64,000 nt of DNA from contig CM025849.1 in NCBI GenBank assembly GCA_003952965.2, forward strand, positions 1,399,041 through 1,463,040, given 5' to 3'. Positions 12,925 to 25,099 of this stretch are shown here, piece after piece. The DNA comes from Morella rubra. Its lineage: Eukaryota > Streptophyta > Magnoliopsida > Fagales > Myricaceae. How positions within the stretch are numbered: the first letter of the stretch is position 1; every line of letters starts with the position of its first letter. A program made the position numbers and the translations under genes. The notes beneath the pieces were generated by a model. It had not been told where the DNA came from. It did not search any database and saw nothing but the letters and a program-made list of their open reading frames with translations.

Positions 12925-13668
12925 ATGGTTTCAACAGATAATGGCCGTCAGAATGAGGAAATCGAGGAAGCTAAAGTGAAGGGTGAAATTCCTCTTCAAA
13001 TATCATCGTCTCAAAGGACACTACTAGAGCAAGAAAACCCGCAAAGAAGGTTGCCAGATACCTAAACTTCTCCTCTTAATAGAATAAGGCTCCTGAAGTT
13101 TGGCTCCGCATCTGCCAAATTCAAGCGGATTGCAAACGAGAGAGATCAGATCTCACGCTCCGTGGCTTCAAGTGGTCATCATTTCCGAGAACGCCTTAAT
13201 GGGGTTAGTCATCGGAAAGTTGATTGGTGTTCAATAGTGAGAATGGGCAAAGAATGGATTAGAAACCCAATGAACATGGCGCTGTTTTTGTGGATCACCT
13301 GTGTTGCTGTTTCAGGTGCCTTCCTATTCCTCGTTATGACCGGAATGTTAAGCGGTGTGCTGCACAAGAAGTCCCAAAGGGATGCTTGGTTTGAAGTAAA
13401 TAATCAAATTCTTAATGCGCTGTTTACTCTTATGTGTTTGTACCAGCATCCAATACGGATCTACCACCTTTTACTTCTATGCAGATGGGAACCAGAAGAC
13501 ATTTCCAAACTGAGAAAGAGTTACTGCAAGCATGGGACCTACAAGCCCCATGATTGGGTACATATGATGGTTGTCATTGTTCTGCTCCAGCTAAATTGTT
13601 TTGCTCAATATGCGCTTTGTGGTCTAAACTTGGGGTACAAGAGATCTCAACGACCAGCCATAGTTGTG
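12925..13668 (+). pseudogene. PLAC8-family membrane protein, truncated, in-frame stop
   Basis: The reading frame from ATG 12925 matches the N-terminal half of a plant PLAC8-domain protein family. Segments are SPLNRIRLLKFGSASAKF, ERDQISRSVASSGHHFRERL, GKEWIRNPMNMALFLWI (first membrane segment), AWFEVNNQILNALFTLMCLY and YKPHDWVHMMVVIVLLQLNC, ending ALCGLNLGYKRSQRPAI. A single TAA (13063-13065) interrupts the frame after RRLPDT. Past 13668 the sequence no longer matches, and the cysteine-rich PLAC8 domain that should follow is absent. It therefore lacks the region that defines the family and is a pseudogene unless the rest lies elsewhere. Its end nearly abuts the 3' end of the isomerase remnant on the other strand. 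Confidence 0.75.
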
Positions 13669-13999
13669 CAATACCAGAATTCTCAAATCAGCAGTTTATT
13701 TTCTCAATCCATTATGTTGTCTCTTTTCTCTTGTTCTCTTTTTCCGAAAGTGGGGGATGATTTGTCGTAAGCCCATACCTCTAGATATCTTGTTAGCAAT
13801 GTCGAAGTACTGAAATTGAATCCCTCCACTGGTTTTCCTTTAGTACGAGATGCTTGAAGTTGCTTTCTGACTCGAGTAGCCAGGGACTGCATTCTCAAAT
13901 ACGACCACGATATGATAAGGAATATGAAAAAGTGGTCAAGTAGCCGTAAATTGCTAAATGGACTAAAGATAATGTCAGCAAAAAAGAACAAATTATTCA

Positions 14000-14176
<177 letters not shown>

Positions 14177-15939
14177 TCATGGTTTAGCTAAGAGCAGTTT
14201 GCATACACCATAACACGCACAAAATTTCCAGGAAATGAGCAATCTATTCTCCAAGGAAATTACAATAAAACAAGTCAATATTCAATTCAAACTATGGAGA
14301 ATCTCTGCTAAATGCTTCTCAGCTGCAGCCTAATGTTCAGTCAAATGCTGTATAGAACAGTGAACTCTAAATAGAATATGAGTGTAAGAGATGTACTTAC
14401 ATGAACAACTTGGGGCTAGTACTAGCATTTTGCCGTGAAAACACCCAGTAATCAAGGATTACTTAAGGCTGTTTCATCACATAAATGAGTTCCTAGGTTG
14501 AGCAAAACATTAATCCATGAAGGATTTTTAAAGCAGGAATCTGATTTTCTTAGCTATGTTTTACACCCACAGTGACCGAGATCCAAGTAGACAGTTACTG
14601 TGCTAGGTATAACTGTTGCATATTCATCATGTTCAACAGAATGGAAGTTAATCCTACATATGGCCGTTGTAACAGTCCCAGCATTTAATTTGCTTTGACA
14701 AGACGCTTTCAACACACAATGTTTCCTTTTATTATTCCTACTGCTACTCTCAGTCCTCCCATTAACTCCAGCCAAGACTCCACCTCCATATCCGTTGCCC
14801 CTAGCACCAAATTTAATTTTGGCTATCAAACTTCATTTTTTACACTCATACAGAAACGTCAAATGATTCATAAATCCCAAGTAATTCGAACAAAATGTTC
14901 ATTGAGTGACTCAAAACCAAGTAAGGAATCTCAAACCGGGATTGGATTCGATGCTAAGTTGATTCGGTACGAAGTGTGTAAAGAGAGGGCTGAGATTTTA
15001 AATCTCAGATGATGGTCAAGAAATGGACACCTCATTTAATGAGATGGGAGGGAAAATAAAGTCGAAAAACTCGACTTGGCTCGGCTAAACAGTCGGCTTG
15101 TTTTTTTTTAAACTTTCTTTTTTTCCTTGCCTATCTTCCTCAACACGCAAGAGGGAACGCAGTTTTTTTTTGCTTGAAACGTGGCACCAGGTTTAAAAAA
15201 CCTCTCTCTCTCCAAATTGAAGTCCAAAATTTTTTTCCCCAAAATCTGCCGCGCGTTCGTCTTCATCCTCTCCCCCAAACGATATGGACATAATCGAGGC
15301 TCCAATCTCAATCGCCAATTCCTCTTTAGGTAGTTTGGTAGTTTTTCTATCTTTCTTTTTCCTTTCTTTTGTTTTGGTTTCATTTTAATCGAAGTTTATT
15401 TGTTTCCCAGAAGCTTTGGTTTTCACTCTCAAGTTTGAATATATGAATGAAACCCATGTCATGGGTATTTAGAAAAATGATGGAACTCTTTCGAAATACG
15501 TAAATTTTGCTTATATCATAATTCTGGGTCATAACTCTGTAGCTGCATTGTAGCTCGAATTTTTTTGTCCTTGCCTACGATTATAAGCATGAGCAATCTG
15601 CAATGTCTCCGATGTCTTTTTTATGAAATTAGTTAATTTAATGCTTTACCATGTATATTGCTGCCCCCTAATGACTTCCAACAATTCCTTTGGTTTATGT
15701 GTGTTTTATATGTGACATTTTGGATATCAAGCCACATTATTGCCGAATTGAAGACAAAGAGCTTGATTTTTACAGTGATTTCAGTATTATAGTTCTTCGT
15801 GCTTGCTTCATAGCATGTCATTCTTAAATGACTAGTTGTCACTAAACTCTGCTTGCACTAATCTACCTTTTCTCATTGTTGTAAATTTAGAGTTGATTCT
15901 ATGATAACGCTCGAGAAGAAACCATTAAACCTATTCTGA

Positions 15940-16150
15940 TGCACCCTTGCTGAAACTCCTAGAACTGTTGCCCATTGCATTGAATATGCCCACTTAATCA
16001 AATGGGATGAGGTAATAAATTACTCAGTAATTTGTATTTTCCCTTTGCCAAATTGTTGATTTTTAAACTTATTTCTTATTTTTAGGTTCATAGTGGAAAG
16101 GCTTTTGATTTGATGAACCGGAAGATGTCCAACACTCTCAAGATGTCCAA
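15940..16150 (+). pseudogene. Captured ECR1/UBA3 (RUB/NEDD8-activating enzyme E1C) exons
   Basis: Exon A (about 15940-16011) encodes TLAETPRTVAHCIEYAHLIK then WDE and ends at a GT donor. Exon B (from 16086, after a TTTTTAG acceptor) encodes VHSGKAFD and then, one base out of frame, DEPEDV. This order and intron position match ECR1, the catalytic subunit that activates RUB/NEDD8 for cullin modification. Only these two short exons and their intron are present, which shows capture from genomic DNA rather than cDNA. The fragment is not functional by itself. Confidence 0.8.
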
Positions 16151-16591
16151 GGACCCCCAAGATCTGGGTGCTGAAGGGCCAGAGTCAACCTCGATGCAGA
16201 TATATTGTAAAATTCATTTTGTCACAAGATCTATTTTGGCTTGTCTCATCCCAATGCTGATAGTTTTCTTGGTCATCGGTTGCAGAGCATGTATTTTGAA
16301 CTAGATGTATAGTTTGTATTCTTGGTATTTTTTTTGGTAGAGCAGATCTGTAATATAAATGGCTCTTGCTTTTGTTAGACATTTTTAGTATAAAGTTGTG
16401 TTGGAATTCGAAGACCTCAGAGTAGTCCAATTTTCAACTTCGAAGGTTGATGTATGGCTCTTTCTAATTTTGGTGTCACTGTTTAGTTTCCGTTTGTTGT
16501 TTATGTGTAAGTATATATATGCCAATTGTGATATAAATATTGTTTCAAAATTAAATAGGAAAAAAAATAAAAGATAACCTTCGATATGTTA

Positions 16592-16878
16592 GAGGGCCTC
16601 GTGCGCGGGACGCCCTGGAAATTTCTAGGGTGTCCCTTGGATTGAGCTCTGCACGAGGCCCTGGAAAGACCAGGGCCTCGCGCAGGGCGCCCTAGGGAGG
16701 AAATTCCAGGGCCTCGCCCCTGGACTTTCCAGGCCCTCGCGCAGGGCGTCTTGGGAAGGAAATTCCAGGTCCTCGCCCCTGGACTTTCCAGGTCCTTGAG
16801 CGGGGGTCCCAGCGCGGGGCGCCCTGGGCTATTGGCCATGGAAATTCCAGGGTGTCCCTTGGTTTGAGCTTCATGCGA
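16592..16878. repeat. GC-rich complex minisatellite inside the Pack-MULE
   Basis: A 290-base island with strikingly high G+C sits in AT-rich surroundings. It consists of shuffled short units such as GGAAATTCCAGG, CCCCTGGACTTTCCAGG, CAGGGCGCCCT and GGGTGTCCCTTGG, many partly palindromic. It shows no coding sense. Confidence 0.75.
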
Positions 16879-17134
16879 GCAGACTACTGCGTGCCAGTGC
16901 TTTGGAAATTGATAGATTTTATCCAGCAATTTCCAGTGAGCTCCGTGAATCTATTGGCCCTAGTAGCTAAAACTTCAATTCTCCCATGAATTCGAAAATA
17001 ACAAAAGAGAAAGGAGAACCCAATACAACTGATAACAAAAGAGAAAGGAGAATCCAAACTATCTACATACAATCCAACACTACTATGCACAAAAAATCAA
17101 ATATTTTTCAAAAAGTAAACCCAATACAACTGAT

Positions 17135-17330
17135 GATCCTAGAAGTCGTCTAGGCTTCTATATCGTCCACATTGGGAATGCTCCTCATCATCGCTTGATA
17201 CCTGGGAAGGAATAAAAAAAAAGAACATTTCTTACTTTGGTATGTAAGATGAAATTAAAGTAAAAAGGTATGAGAATGTACCTCTGAATCATCCTCTAAT
17301 TGTAAGTGCCGAGCAATTGGTTGGGACACT
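17135..17330 (-). other. Two-exon unidentified coding remnant in the Pack-MULE
   Basis: On the minus strand SQPIARHLQLEDDSE ends at a GT donor (17281). A CAG acceptor at about 17202 then opens VSSDDEEHSQCGRYRSLDDF, which ends at a TAG near 17137. The acidic, serine-rich tail and clean splice borders suggest the captured 3' end of a host gene. I do not recognise the gene. Confidence 0.35.
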
Positions 17331-18880
17331 GTAGTTATGACCCAGAATTGGCGATTGCAGCTATAGTAGTTATGACCCAGAATTATGATATAAGCAAAAT
17401 TTACAGATTTCGAAAGAGTTCCATCATTTTTCTAAATACCCATGACATGGGTTTCATTCATATATTCAAACTTGAGAGTGAAAACCAAAACTTCTGGGAA
17501 ACAAATAAACTTCGATTCAGATAAAACCAAAACAAAAGAGAGGAAAAAGAAAGATAGAAAAACTAACAAAGTACTTGAAGAGGAATTGGTGATTGAGATT
17601 GGAGACCTTGATTTTGTCCATATCGTTTGGGGGAGAGGATGAAGACGAACGGCGATAGATTTTGGGGGAAAAAATTTTGGACTTCAATTTGGAGAGAGAG
17701 AGGTTTTTTAAACCTGGTGCCATGTTTCAAGCAAAAAAAACTGACGTTCCCTCTTGCGTGTTGCAGGAAGATAGGCAGGAAAAAAAAAAGAAAGAAAAAA
17801 AAACAAGCCGACTGTTTAGCCGAGCCGAGTCGAGTTTTTAAACTTCAATTTTCCCTCCCACCTCATTAAATGAGGTGTCCATTTCTTGACCATCAGATCT
17901 GAGATTTAAAATCTCAGCCCTCTCTTTGCACACTTCGCACCGAATCAACTTAGCACCGAATCCAAGCCCATCTCAAACCTGCCCAATATTGTAAGCCTTT
18001 AATGATGGAAGCAGAAGGCTGAGAGAAGGCCGATTGCCGGAGAAGGTCTGTGAAACATGAACCAGCAGTGAGTATCCAACCGAAAATAAATCCAAGACTA
18101 ATAGAGAGGCTGAAAGAAACTCACTTTATGAGGAACAAGATGTGATGGAACATTCTCTTTACGTAACTCCTCTGCTATCTACATGGAAATGTTATTCGAT
18201 CAAAGATTTGGATTTATAAATGGATGCTTGAACATAAGTCAGATGGAAACACATGCCCCAGTAGCATGAGAAATTCTTGTGAATTCTTGGCTTTTCATTT
18301 TTTTTTTATCATAAACTTCTGAGACAGACCGAAGTTACACACATGGAGAAAGAGAGAAACAAAAAAATCATGAGGTGATAAGGATTGCAAAGACATTCAG
18401 ATCAAATACTGAAAATTCAAAGTTTCCAGAGGATAAAAGGCTCTACAAGTTGGTGAACTTGGTTATACAGAAAAAACAAAAAACAAAATTATTCCTCCTC
18501 TTTTGGTTGTTGGGGGATTGGCTGGTAAATGATAGTTGAAAACCCTTCCTTCTCTGGATATGTTAAAAATAGAAGAACATCCTTGATAGGAGAGATCACA
18601 TTACCACAAAACTTACCTTCCCATAAGCAAGGGCATCTGGCTGGGCAAAAAAGTTGGACATGAGCTCGTCATGGTTACTCACTGCCTCACCTTAAAAAGG
18701 AAAGAACCGAAAATTATCTACTGCACCACTTAAAAGTTCAGAGCGTCAGGATATGACCTTTAAACAAGCTATCACTGACAAAACATATGCTCTGAAAAGG
18801 TTGGTGTAGCTACCTTTCAGGTAAATAGGTTGCTGACTCCTCGCGATGCCAATAAAATCGCATGGGATCATTACACGTCC

Positions 18881-21341
18881 CTAAAAGTTCCAAGAAAATC
18901 ATTCCACAAATTTATAGACAAAAGACTAATTTGAAGTAAAACCCGATCGTGTGCGATAAGGAGATCAACAGCACAATCCAATGTACAAATTACCACCTAG
19001 ATGCCAGCACTAAATGTTCCATCACATATTCAGTTTTATAGTATATTCTGAATGCAGAAGTTGGATCATTATCTGAAAACAAGGGTGGAGTTTGGCTCAT
19101 CAAGAGAGTACTCACATCTTTGAAGGACTCACAAAAACAACAAATGATATAGAAAAACCATTTGAGACATCCATAACTAGAGCTGTCTAACACATCTTTA
19201 TTCTGTATTTTGGCACCACAACTAGCTTCTTCACGTTCATAGACCCCTTTCCCCTTCCTAACACATCAGTGGTAGATTCGAATAGCAATCGGCAACTTCA
19301 GCAGCGGCCGCAAAAGCTTGATGTTACAATCCCCACATTCTAATACTATTCAATTTATGGACACAACTAATGTGATAACTGAACTTCAATCCTTTGAAAA
19401 CAGGACCTGCATACCTAACTATTACGCAACCAACTACCATGAGAACATAAATGACTAAAAAGTTTTGTTCCCCCTATTTGGTTTTATTTTCTTTGTATGA
19501 CCTCACTACATTCATTATCTATCTGTGAATATTGGAGGGAGGCATCTTTTGTATCACATCTTGATCCTTCTAGGGTAGACCGGTTGGTTAATATGCACTG
19601 CACTTAAGACACATTTTATTCCAACAGTAAATACAGCAACAGATTGCTGTGGTTCAACCAGTATAAAACATGTCTCTTAGAGTCATAACACCTGTATTAA
19701 GAAAAGATCATTCCAACTTCGATTCGAAAAATACATATCCTTGTATCAGTGGGAAAAAAGATACAGTTGCTACAGCATATAATCTATTCAAACTATAAAA
19801 GGATAGTAGCAGTTTCCTCGTCACTGAATTATAATCATCAGAAAAAGTCGCTTAGAAACAAAAAATCATCATCAAAAGTCCATCCAGGGTCCAAATCACC
19901 AACACATCCAACATGTCATTTTATTGACCAGGTTGAAAGAAGAAAATTGCACATGACCTACTAAAATCATACACAATGCTAGGGAAAAAAAAAATCATAC
20001 ACAATGTTTGGCATTCCATAGCCACATTCTTCACATGTTTTAGCACTTCCACAACAGGCCGATAAAATCATATCACCGTAAGAGATGCAGATTTTTATTC
20101 ATTGTCTTGATGGATTTCAAATCGATCAAACATTACAAAATCTATGAATACTAGGTACACTATTTTCCAATTGTGAAGTTCTCTTGATTTCCACTTGCGG
20201 ATAATCCTTCTTTCCAATCAACCCTCAGTATGGAAAGGTCTGGCCATAATTAAAAGTCTCGCACTTGCCTCCTGAATAGATATGTTTGCTCCAAAAGGAT
20301 ACAACAAAGTAATAAACTTGTGTGGGGTTACATGATATTGCCCAAAAAAAGATCAAGAATTTCCTTTTTCTTGGTAGTAAAAATCCATATTCTCTAACAG
20401 TATGAACGCAATTTTGAAAGTGGTAATAAGAGCCACAAGCCATTGGTGTAGGTGACTAAAAATCAAATTAAACCTTCCATTTCGAATTACCAAGACACAA
20501 GCCAGTTTCACAACTCTCGTTGCCCTCAGAATTTGGTTTTCCAGTTTAGTAAACAACTTCATTATAACTATTACAAATAGACAAGCACGCAAAAAACCAG
20601 AGTAAAGATGGATGTGAGAGAAACATAAGCACCAATGACACAATAATTTTCTAGAAACAAATAAATAAAGAGGGAAGCCATAACCTAAACAAATAAACCA
20701 AAAATTCAATTTCCTTACAGTCTACTCATGGTCACGACTAAAAACCAAGTTAAAAGCCTTTATTACGTATATATGAGTATTACGGAACTTATTCTTAGAG
20801 CTTTTGCTGACCCATAAGGACCAGGTTGTGTCCCTTTAATCTCCTGCTGCACCAAGTCTCCAAGCAACAAAAAATCTCATTGTATACACTGAATAAAGTT
20901 TGGAGAAACACTGATGCATAGAGCTAGTATTATTATTTGACCGCCTTAGGACGTTTCAACCATGGTTTTCAAGACTAGTGACACGGAATGCAGCATGTAA
21001 CTTTAAACAGTAAATTCGAAATAGGCAAAGAACCTCTTTAACCTTTGAAAATTAGTAAAAAACGAGAAACAGAAAAAACCTTGAATGTTTAGCTAATTGA
21101 ATGTGTTTGTATCCATTTTGAAGCATAATAATTTCCCTCCTTGTTCCAGGAACCAAACTGGGAGTTATGCAAAGGAAAAACGGCAACAGATAACCGCATT
21201 ACCGAGTGTAAGCAAAAACCCTAAGTAGAAAAATTATACAAAACCTGAAGCTCAAATGCATTGTTTTTTTCACATCAACAATGGTCGAGGCACTACATAG
21301 AAGAAAGCAACACGAACAGCTCCAATCCCTTAGATAAGGCT
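18881..21341. other. Region without recognised genes
   Basis: AT-rich sequence upstream of the isomerase remnant. The missing upstream isomerase exons were looked for and not seen. No clear element borders were found. Confidence 0.5.
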
Positions 21342-21605
21342 AGGGTTATTAAAATTACTAGAGTCCAACATTGCTAAAGCCTATGTAAACTCAACAAAAT
21401 AATATAAGTGAGTACACCAATAAGCCCAGTTGGGCCTTCCAAGGTCTATAGACCGAACCATTTAAATCTTGTGTCTCACTTATCTCTTTTCTCTCTCTTA
21501 GTACAAATAATTTTTCCCGTTTAAATTTTTTTATTTCTAATATGGTATCAGAGCAAAATATTTCTGGGCATGGACCATGTTCATTCGGCCTGCACTTGAG
21601 GGGAG

Positions 21606-21719
21606 TGTTAGAGTCCCACATTGATTAGGGACATTTAATCTTGTGCTTCATATACCTGTTGGGCCACCTCTTCCCATTGTCAATTAGTTTTGGGATGAAA
21701 CTTGACATGGTATCAGAGC
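21606..21719 (+). mobile_element. Second LTR-like unit and primer-binding site inside the TRIM
   Basis: This unit runs from TGTTAGAGTCCCACATTG to CTTGACA (21606-21707) and is directly followed by TGGTATCAGAGC (21708-21719). A purine-rich tract (TTGAGGGGAG) precedes it. It looks like the LTR of a related but distinct family joined into the element by recombination or template switching. Confidence 0.65.
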
Positions 21720-21820
21720 AATTTCAATCCTAGCTCAGGCTAGCCGACACTCTTGTTGGCTTAGCTCAGCCTAGATCAGGCTTAGTCCAATCTGGCCTAG
21801 TTTAGTCATTTTTTGGATTT

Positions 21821-21985
21821 TCCGGCATCACTCCGGGGACCTTCTGGCTTCACTCCAGCTACTTCCGGCATCACTCCAGCAACTTCCCGGCTTCACTCCG
21901 GCGACCTTCCGGTATTACTCCAGCGACCTTCCAGCTTCACTCCGGCGACTTCCGGCATCACTCCGGCGACTTTTCGGCGTTGTCA
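21821..21985 (+). repeat. Minisatellite of CACTCCGGCGACTTCCGG-like units
   Basis: About seven degenerate copies of a roughly 24-base unit (GGCATCACTCCGGCGACCTT and variants) occupy the inner part of the TRIM. Read in one frame they form a repeating peptide, but there is no evidence of translation. Confidence 0.7.
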
Positions 21986-22288
21986 TTTTTTCTTGAATTA
22001 TTTTTCTAAGTCCAAACTCAACGTGTATCCATCTTGAGTTTGTGGGAGAGTATTAAAATTACTAGAGTCCCACATTGCTAAAGCAATGTGGGCTATTGTT
22101 CCCAAAGACTTATAAATAAAGCCTATGTAAACTCAACAGAATATATAAGTGAGTACACCAATAAGCACAGTTGGGCCTTCCAAGGTCTATAGACCGAACC
22201 ACTTAAATCATGTGTCTCACTTATCTCTTTTCTCTCTCTTAGTACAAATAATTTTTCCAATTTAAATTTTTTTATTTCTAACAAGGGT

Positions 22289-22910
22289 TTTTGCAGAAGC
22301 AAAAAGCACCTAGACCAATTGCCAAAAAATCAAGGAAGAAAATGGAGCTTCGGAGACTGGGCGTTGAAATACCTTTGGTAAACAAACAAAAGTCAGATTC
22401 ACGATGTTGTACTGAAGTCTGAAACTAAAGGGTCAAAATGAAAGGGTTTAACTGGATCGAAAGTGTTTTCCCCATCCATGAGAAGCTAGAACGATGAAGA
22501 ACTCGTGAGACGATGTGAGAGAAATTTGCAATTGCCCTTCAGACTGAACTACGCCACCATCTAAAATTTAACTCAAGCGCGAATTGCTTTGGAAGAAAAG
22601 AACAAATATAGGGCGGGAAGTCAAAATATATATGCTCATTTTAAGTATAGTAGATGTTTTGAAAACTACTTAGACTTAGTTAATAAATATGTAATTATTA
22701 CAATAATCATAGGTATAATTTAAAATATATTATATAACAACTTTAATTTTCATAACACTCCCTCTAATTTCATTTTTATTAAGTACGTCCTTTAAAATAA
22801 AATTTTTCAAATACATGACAAAATAAAATTACATATTAAAAGGAATAAAATAATATATTAAATAATTATTAATATTAAATAATTATAATTAATAAATAAT
22901 TTTTTTTTTT
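22289..22910. other. Intergenic, very AT-rich
   Basis: No gene was recognised. The second half (22620-22900) is almost pure A+T with many TAATTAATA-type runs. Confidence 0.5.
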
Positions 22911-24303
22911 CACTTATACCTATAGCAGCATTTGTGTCAACAAATGCTACTATCGATACACCTTTAGTAGTGTTTGTGTAAAAAAACGTTTGCTAAAGGT
23001 GTAATCTTTAGCGGGAGTCACTGTGACCGCCGCTATAGATGCCAAAATTATGCCAGTGTTTTTTTCAAACGCTGCTAAAAATTAGACTTTTAGCGGCGTT
23101 TTTGAAAAAAATACTACTATAGGGGTTTGTAGCGCGGTCAGTAGTGGCGTTTTTTACAGGATCCCTAGTGAAGATCACGGTCTAGATTACCACGAGTGGG
23201 AAGATGAGGGGCAAAAAGCGGCGCTAGTGACCGACCAGTGCGCTCCTGACACGCCCTGAGTGCGCACGGCCGAAACAGAAACATTGCCGACCGATCAGAG
23301 CAGGCCAACCGACCAGGACAGCCAAAGCAGTTGATCGATTAGGGCCGGCTAGGAAGGCTGACCGACCAGGGTAGCCAAATCATGCCGACCGACCAGGACT
23401 GCCCAGGCAAGCTGACCGACCAGGGCAGCCAAAGCAGGCTGACTGTCCAGGACCCCCATCGATTCTTATGACGGCATGCCAACCAGCCAGTCGCAGACAG
23501 ATCAGGACCAGCTCAAGACCAGCTCGGAGCGTAGCGGCAGCGCGACCACGCTTTTTATGGAAATATCTTCCGCGATTGGTTTCCTTTCTTGTAGCAATAC
23601 GATGAATCGTATCTTCTAGATTTGGGCGTTTCTCCGAAAGTCTAGAATATTATCTTTCCTTTTTTAGTTCGGTTTATTAGGCATGTTATATCAAATCTAC
23701 TTGATCGACGGGATTGATTCCTAAAGATCGGTGATTTGATTAGTTTTGATTTGATTCCATAGGGTTTGTAAGCACCTAAGGATGTCTATATAAACACCCT
23801 TAGGTGCATTAGTGTTTTCATATCGAGAATAGTAGAGTCTTGGAGAGCCTGAGTGCTTTTGGAGTGTTTTGGTCGAGCATAGGCACGTATATGCTAAGTC
23901 GTTGTCAGGGCTAATAACCTTGTCATTGGGATTTATTCTAGGCTAATAACCTAGTTTGGGTACCCGTTCTTGGGCTAATTAACCCTTAACCACGTTCTTC
24001 GTAATAATATCTCGAGTGTTCTCCATTTGTGTTGTTAGATCCTATATTTCAGCTCGTGTGTTGCCAAGAACGGTTTAGGAGGATCGATTGGCGTGATCAC
24101 GTTCAAATCACTTAGCGGGAGTTGGCGTTGTTGTGGCGGCCTAGACCAGGTCCCTAATAGTTTTGCAAAAAACGTTGCTAAATGGGGTCTTTAACGGCGG
24201 TCAACGATCACCGCTATAGGTGGTTTGTGGACAAATGCCGCTAAAACACCCTTTAGCGGTGTTTTTAGCGACCGCCGCTAAAGACTAGTTTTTTTTTATA
24301 GTG
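22911..24303. mobile_element. CACTA-like (En/Spm) element with nested GC-rich insert
   Basis: Both ends carry dense copies of a TTTAGCGGCG/CGCCGCTAAA motif in both orientations, the subterminal repeat pattern of CACTA transposons. Read on the minus strand the right end begins CACTATAAAAAA (24303 inward). The left end reads CACTTATACC, so that terminus is degenerate, and I found no 3-base target duplication. The middle (about 23170-24150) is different: GC-rich repeats, then a CTATATAAACACC box. It may be a nested LTR or captured promoter. Confidence 0.55.
23225..23460. repeat. Dispersed GACCGACCAGG repeats
   Basis: The 11-base motif CTGACCGACCAGGGCAGCC and close variants recur about eight times in 235 bases. 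This makes a GC-rich block inside the CACTA-like element. No reading frame persists across it. Confidence 0.65.
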
Positions 24304-25095
24304 CTACTAGCTATTTGATTCGAAAATATTGTGAAGATCTACTAACCGTGTTGGTATAGACTATAGGGTAAAGAGCATTTTAGTAAGCTAGCTAGCAAAT
24401 ATTACGAAACTAATAAAAAATTTCAAGAACACTACAGCTCAAAAAGCAGAGCTCTTGTATATTGCAAGCTATACACCATCACAATGTCTTTTAAAACGTC
24501 TCAAGTCTCAACCTTTTGATGAGAACCTGCTTATAAACTACATAGTAGTTCCCTTTACCTAGCTTAGGTCGGTCTAATTGCTACGAGGGACGAAGCTAGG
24601 ACTTGATTATTAGAGGAACAATTACATAACAAAATATTGGAGGGGGAGCGCAAAATGAATTAAACTTTAAAAAAATAGTAAAAAACCTATTAAAACACTA
24701 AACAATCTGCTATTTTTTAGCATATTTTGGGGGCTTCGGGGGTGATGGAAGCCTTTCTACAAACACTTGGTGGTAATCAGTATAATGGGTGTGTGTGCAT
24801 GGCTAAGACAATCTTAAGATTGCACAAGAGTCATACGGATTGAGCAAATGCTCTAAAGTTCATTCATATAACAAAGTGCATAAAAAGAAAATGGACAAAG
24901 GGCTCTCCCTTATAAAGCCTTATGTTCTTACTCCAATTAGGAAGTGGGGTGTTCCATTCCATTGCTCCCACTTTTTCCTCCAAGATGGTAAGGCACATGT
25001 CCCACTCTTTAGTCATCGCTTGTACTTCTAGGACCTTCTTGCATGGAGTTTGTAGTAGATTCCCTTGATGAGCTGGCTCCTCTACCAAGAGTTGT
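24304..25095. other. Region without recognised genes
   Basis: No coding sequence or clear element ends were identified. The right part may be the decayed LTR of the copia remnant that follows. Confidence 0.4.
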
Positions 25096-25099
25096 TGCA

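Larger units (their letters stand above)
14938..17969. mobile_element. Pack-MULE with about 600-bp terminal inverted repeats and 10-bp target duplication
   Basis: The left arm (14938 to about 15545) and right arm (about 17360-17969) are long imperfect inverted copies; each terminus reads GGG-TTGGATTCG, followed by GCTAAGTTGATTCGG. The ten-base repeat ATCTCAAACC flanks the element at 14928-14937 and 17970-17979. Long TIRs with a 9-11 base duplication are the signature of Mutator-like elements. No transposase was recognised. The interior holds captured ECR1/UBA3 exons, a GC-rich repeat block and a two-exon remnant on the minus strand, so it fits the Pack-MULE class. It lies wholly within an isomerase intron. 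Confidence 0.85.
21347..22283 (+). mobile_element. Chimeric TRIM-type retroelement, TSD AGGGT
   Basis: A short LTR element with no coding capacity. The 5' LTR is 21347-21541 (with an internal deletion of about 40 bases) and the 3' LTR is 22051-22283; both carry the GAGTCCCACATTGCTAAAG core or its shortened form and end TTTCTAAYA. TGGTATCAGAGC, the primer-binding site for initiator methionine tRNA, follows the 5' LTR at 21543-21554. A purine tract (TGTGGGAGAG) precedes the 3' LTR. The five-base repeat AGGGT flanks the element at 21342-21346 and 22284-22288. Inside lies a second, different 102-base LTR-like unit with its own primer-binding site. Confidence 0.85.

Noticed and set aside
15108..15383. 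91-codon minus-strand open frame in the MULE arm, repeated near 17627-17869
   Set aside because: It is part of the inverted repeat itself and rich in lysine from A runs, not a gene.
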